Shown piece by piece: positions 62,001-64,000 of a DNA stretch of 64,000 bases. Location: NCBI RefSeq assembly GCF_031085165.1, contig NZ_JAVHTY010000002.1, forward strand, positions 1-64,000. Reading direction: 5' to 3'. The notes below the pieces were generated by a model, which saw nothing but the letters and a program-made list of their open reading frames with translations, was not told where the DNA came from and ran no database searches. Position numbers and translations under genes: made by a program. This DNA is from Pseudomonas sp. 102515. Its GTDB lineage: Bacteria; Pseudomonadota; Gammaproteobacteria; Pseudomonadales; Pseudomonadaceae. Position 1 is the stretch's first letter. The number at the start of each line of letters is the position of its first letter.

Positions 62001-62103
62001 CGACGGCCGCGGTCGGCGCGGCATCGGCAGCGGCGGCCCAGGTCGCGTCGGCATGGATCAGCAGGGCGAGCAGACCAAGGGACAAGGTGAGGTGCTTGGG
62101 CAT
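59086..62103 (-). CDS. BcsC-like TPR/beta-barrel outer-membrane export protein
   Basis: A 1005-residue exported protein: a signal peptide (MPKHLTLSLGLLALLIHADATWA), many TPR repeats (about 30-690), and a C-terminal BCSC-type beta-barrel domain ending in aromatic-rich strands (GNLYLRYFFEEQEGRPQLSRPQPYRSRNEE). Such proteins export cellulose or another polysaccharide across the outer membrane. I use the ATG at 62103 with GGAAAG upstream; the frame is open to 62142. No bcsA, bcsB, bcsZ or other polysaccharide gene is within the window, so it stands alone here. Confidence 0.87.
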   Translation of the reverse strand: MPKHLTLSLGLLALLIHADATWAAAADAAPTAAVVQALEAQLKKTPQDPDALGKLGSARLAQQRWTDAEQLLTQAVQKGGKTWQPALDEARYHHLLERAHAAENKRELDQARNLSVEAIRLKPEAVEAQLFLAGIQSQKRQWELAEATYRQVLMREPANVDAYYGRIAALNELGRTEEALQLTKNLQPSAKNQVKGLDRLRAGQAMQEAEAAEARGDLQGASRLLEQARQESPEDPWLRLAQARLEVRQGRPRAARDLVDSLVKDGAQRPEVLYASALLSNELGEYPRAMQTLMRIPQAQRSPDMNALAARITFNEQLAETVALAKQGRREEARSLMQRLEARAGRNPDLIGDLAEAFATAGDPEHGLALLKPMISGDTRPAPAMQLHYASIQLQLNQDQTVGNVLRDLQGVVLDSGEKQQYDDLLARYRIRQADRLTDQGKLAAAYDTLAPALKARPDDKAAQAALARMYLASGDTQKARQLYRDVLSDQPKDAELYLGAAEIAAKSQDSVTARQYLDQAVKLGQSDPQVLRRAALLYRDIGMAGTATGLLEQVVQVERKDRESAARAAGASDNPFATLPGQSRSDDALAAVPAAVGGSAGNADYAWSDPLQAQKAANNPFSDLSVVPARSLSSSLATEQILGQLQRERSIRITQGLSVRSYDPSGTSRQTTVSAPLEISFPAGDQRLAVRVTPTRINDSSSDGSQKENGVAASIAVENAGRGLKGDIGVSPVGLRYSTVVGGATLERPLSSLSENLLYALSVSRRSVTDSLASYGGIRDPRTGQEWGGVTANGGLARLRYDDGRYGSYIYGAAHRLTGHDVKDNDRFEIGTGVYYYLRNGPDSLFTVGLSATSIGYDNNQNHLTYGHGGYFSPQRYFAIGVPLVWAQRGDLWAYQVQGMLGVQTIRQDAADRYPDDAALQAAAEAAGEGQYGSKSKTGVAYSLSANGEYRLSGQFALGGRLGMDNAQDERDVNGNLYLRYFFEEQEGRPQLSRPQPYRSRNEE

Positions 62104-62354
62104 GGTTCTTTCCGTGAAGGCTGGTAGGCGTCGCTGCAGCACCTGGCGCAGAGCTGGAACGATTTCGGCTATTAGGGAATAGCTGAACGCAAGCTGAACG
62201 GCAAATACAGCCGCGGATGATTCCCGACAGGCCGTGGCGAGTCAACCAAATCGAGCAGGCGAATGCCACGGCCAGGCCCCTCGGCGCTGGCCGCGCAGGG
62301 CCCGGCGACGCTATACTCTGCGGCTTTCCCACCGTCTTTCGCAGGCCGCCGACC

Positions 62355-63620
62355 ATGACCGAGTCCGTCTCCGCCTACATGACCCGTCTTGGCCAGGCTG
62401 CCCGTGCTGCGTCGCGGGTCGCCGCCCGGGCGAGCACCGCCCAGAAGAACCGCGCCTTGCTCGCGGCAGCCGCCGCGCTGGACGCTCGCCGTGCCGAGCT
62501 GACTGCTGCCAATGAGCAGGACCTGGCCGCCGCGCGCGCCAACGGTCTGGAACCGGCCATGCTGGATCGCCTGGCGCTGACGCCCCAGCGCATCGACGAC
62601 ATGATCGAAGGTCTGCGCCAGGTGGCGACCCTGCCCGATCCCATCGGCGAGATCCGCGACATGAGGTATGTGCCCTCCGGCATCCAGCTGGGCAAGATGC
62701 GCGTGCCGCTGGGCGTCATCGGCATCATCTACGAGTCGCGCCCCAATGTGACCATCGATGCCGCCAGTCTCTGCCTCAAGTCCGGCAATGCCACCATCCT
62801 GCGCGGTGGCTCCGAGGCCATTCATTCCAACCAGGCCATCGCCGCCTGCATCCAGGCCGGTCTGGCCGAAGCCGAGCTGCCGGCCGAGCTGGTCCAGGTG
62901 GTGGAAACCACCGATCGCGCTGCGGTAGGCGCCCTGATCACCATGCCCGAATACGTCGACGTCATCGTGCCGCGTGGGGGCAAGAGCCTGATCGAACGCA
63001 TCAGCCGCGATGCCCGGGTACCGGTGATCAAGCACCTGGACGGTATCTGCCACGTCTATATCGACCGCGCCGCCGATATCGACAAGGCCATTCGCATCGC
63101 CGACAACGCCAAGACCCAGCGCTATGCGCCCTGCAACACCATGGAGACGCTGCTGGTCCATGCGGCCATCGCCGAGCGGGTGTTGCCGCCCCTGGCCGCC
63201 ATCTATCGCGACAAGCAGGTGGAGCTGCGCGGCTGCGAGCGGACCCGAGCGCTGCTCGGCACCGACGTCCTGCTGGCCAGCGAAGCAGACTGGCGCACCG
63301 AATACAACGCACCGATCCTGTCCATCCGGGTGGTGGACGGCCTCGAGGCGGCCATCGAGCACATCAATGCCTATGGCTCGCAGCATACCGATGCCATCGT
63401 CACCGAGAATTTCAGCGACGCCCGGCGTTTCCTGACCGAGGTCGATTCGGCGTCGGTGATGGTCAATGCCTCCACACGCTTCGCCGACGGCTTCGAATAC
63501 GGCCTGGGCGCCGAGATCGGCATCTCCACCGACAAGCTGCACGCCCGCGGGCCGGTGGGCCTGGAAGGACTGACCAGCGAGAAATACGTGGTCTTCGGCG
63601 ACGGTCACGTCCGTAGCTGA
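62355..63620 (+). CDS. proA: Glutamate-5-semialdehyde dehydrogenase
   Basis: Reduces gamma-glutamyl phosphate in proline synthesis. 421 residues. The catalytic Cys is in [14 protein letters not shown]; the NADP-binding [14 protein letters not shown] and the [14 protein letters not shown] segment are intact, and the C-terminus has [23 protein letters not shown] use the ATG at 62355; TATACT at 62312-62317 is a likely -10, but no good -35 is visible. Its stop TGA overlaps the nadD ATG by one base. Confidence 0.96.
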   Translation: MTESVSAYMTRLGQAARAASRVAARASTAQKNRALLAAAAALDARRAELTAANEQDLAAARANGLEPAMLDRLALTPQRIDDMIEGLRQVATLPDPIGEIRDMRYVPSGIQLGKMRVPLGVIGIIYESRPNVTIDAASLCLKSGNATILRGGSEAIHSNQAIAACIQAGLAEAELPAELVQVVETTDRAAVGALITMPEYVDVIVPRGGKSLIERISRDARVPVIKHLDGICHVYIDRAADIDKAIRIADNAKTQRYAPCNTMETLLVHAAIAERVLPPLAAIYRDKQVELRGCERTRALLGTDVLLASEADWRTEYNAPILSIRVVDGLEAAIEHINAYGSQHTDAIVTENFSDARRFLTEVDSASVMVNASTRFADGFEYGLGAEIGISTDKLHARGPVGLEGLTSEKYVVFGDGHVRS

Positions 63621-64000
63621 TGAGCAGCCTGCCCACCCGCATCGGCTTGTTCGGCGGTACCTTCGATCCCGTGCACATCGGCCACCTGCGCGCGGCGCTG
63701 GAGGTGGCCGAGGCACTGGCGCTGGACGAACTGCGGCTGATCCCCAGCGCCCGGCCGCCCCATCGCGAGGCGCCCAGCGTCTCCGCCGAGGATCGGCTGG
63801 CGATGGTGCGCCTGGCGGTGGCCGACGTCGCGACCCTGGTGGTCGATGACCGGGAACTGCGCCGGACGCGCCACTCCTATACCATAGAGACCCTGGAAAG
63901 CCTGCGCGTCGAACTCGGCGATGAGGTGCAGCTGTTGCTCATGCTGGGTTGGGACGCCTTCTGCGGCCTGCCGGGCTGGCACCGCTGGCGCGAATTGCTG
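63620..64000 (+). CDS. nadD: Nicotinate-nucleotide adenylyltransferase (partial, cut by window end)
   Basis: First 127 codons only. Forms deamido-NAD from nicotinate mononucleotide and ATP. The nucleotidyltransferase motif [16 protein letters not shown] with the GTFDPxHxGH signature is complete, and the RPPHR and LGWDAF segments follow. The ATG overlaps the proA stop (TGATG), as in other pseudomonads, so translation is coupled. Confidence 0.95.
   Translation, partial: MSSLPTRIGLFGGTFDPVHIGHLRAALEVAEALALDELRLIPSARPPHREAPSVSAEDRLAMVRLAVADVATLVVDDRELRRTRHSYTIETLESLRVELGDEVQLLLMLGWDAFCGLPGWHRWRELL

Noticed and set aside
59086-62103. A complete cellulose (bcs) operon
   Set aside because: Only the BcsC-type protein is present; the neighbours are a DedA-PAP2 gene and proA.
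59011-62127. A 1038-codon plus-strand frame antisense to the bcsC-like gene
   Set aside because: No recognisable domain, no ribosome-binding site, and it starts in the terminator region. The minus-strand gene has a signal peptide, TPRs and a barrel domain.

Overview
The window is about 66-67% GC and reads as chromosomal core DNA of a gammaproteobacterium of the genus Pseudomonas. A member of the P. oryzihabitans/psychrotolerans-like branch is a guess, not a proof. The evidence is gene order (pepA-holC-hypothetical-valS-wHTH; lptF-lptG divergent from pepA; tRNA-Leu(CAA) next to queA-tgt-yajC-secD-secF; proA-nadD; mltF divergent from purL) and protein sequences that read as Pseudomonas versions. 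I see no prophage, insertion sequence, integrase, rRNA operon or CRISPR array.

Layout. 1-160: a likely Rsm-type regulatory sRNA with GGA hairpins and a strong terminator, next to a diguanylate cyclase (166-1581, -). 1.7-9.7 kb (-): GH63-like glycosidase, malate:quinone oxidoreductase with a signal peptide, RlmF, an aldo/keto reductase, an RsuA-type pseudouridine synthase and a small CWC zinc protein. 9.8-12.6 kb (+): glycerophosphodiesterase, NUDIX hydrolase, small lipoprotein, uracil-DNA glycosylase. 12.6-17.5 kb (-): EamA transporter with AraC regulator, YbaY-type lipoprotein, PlsB. 17.9-23 kb: cold-shock protein, a strange G/C homopolymer block, dapE-rlmA-hypothetical operon, tcdA, a REPIN-like palindrome, mltF. 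23.3-33.3 kb: purL, a NIF3/CutA-like protein, wHTH, valS, hypothetical, holC, pepA. 33.4-43.3 kb: lptFG, small envelope/unknown genes, a low-GC cupin gene, tRNA-Leu, queA-tgt-yajC-secDF, glycine-zipper protein. 43.4-47 kb (-): acyltransferase with a possible 37-codon coupled upstream ORF, exported protein, small acidic protein, MATE transporter. 47-53 kb: a pyroglutamate-metabolism locus. 53.3-58.9 kb: RIO kinase, FtnA, sensor kinase, DedA-PAP2 fusion. 59-64 kb: a BcsC-like outer-membrane protein without bcsAB, proA, and the start of nadD (cut by the window end).

How genes work together. The most coherent functional unit is 47.1-53.0 kb: pyroglutamyl peptidase (pcp) plus two overlapping membrane proteins (DUF969, DUF979) diverge from a LysR regulator that is followed by pxpABC (5-oxoprolinase). 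Together this looks like uptake, release and hydrolysis of 5-oxoproline to glutamate; the transport role is inference. LptF/LptG, YajC/SecD/SecF, PlsB, the DedA-PAP2 fusion and MltF serve envelope biogenesis. QueA and Tgt serve queuosine synthesis, and RlmA, RlmF, RsuA and TcdA modify rRNA or tRNA. The best candidates for something not yet annotated are the Rsm-like sRNA at the left edge, the structured intergenic elements at 21.4 and 53.1 kb, the coupled mini-ORF before the acyltransferase, and the G/C homopolymer block at 18.1 kb, which is probably an assembly artefact.
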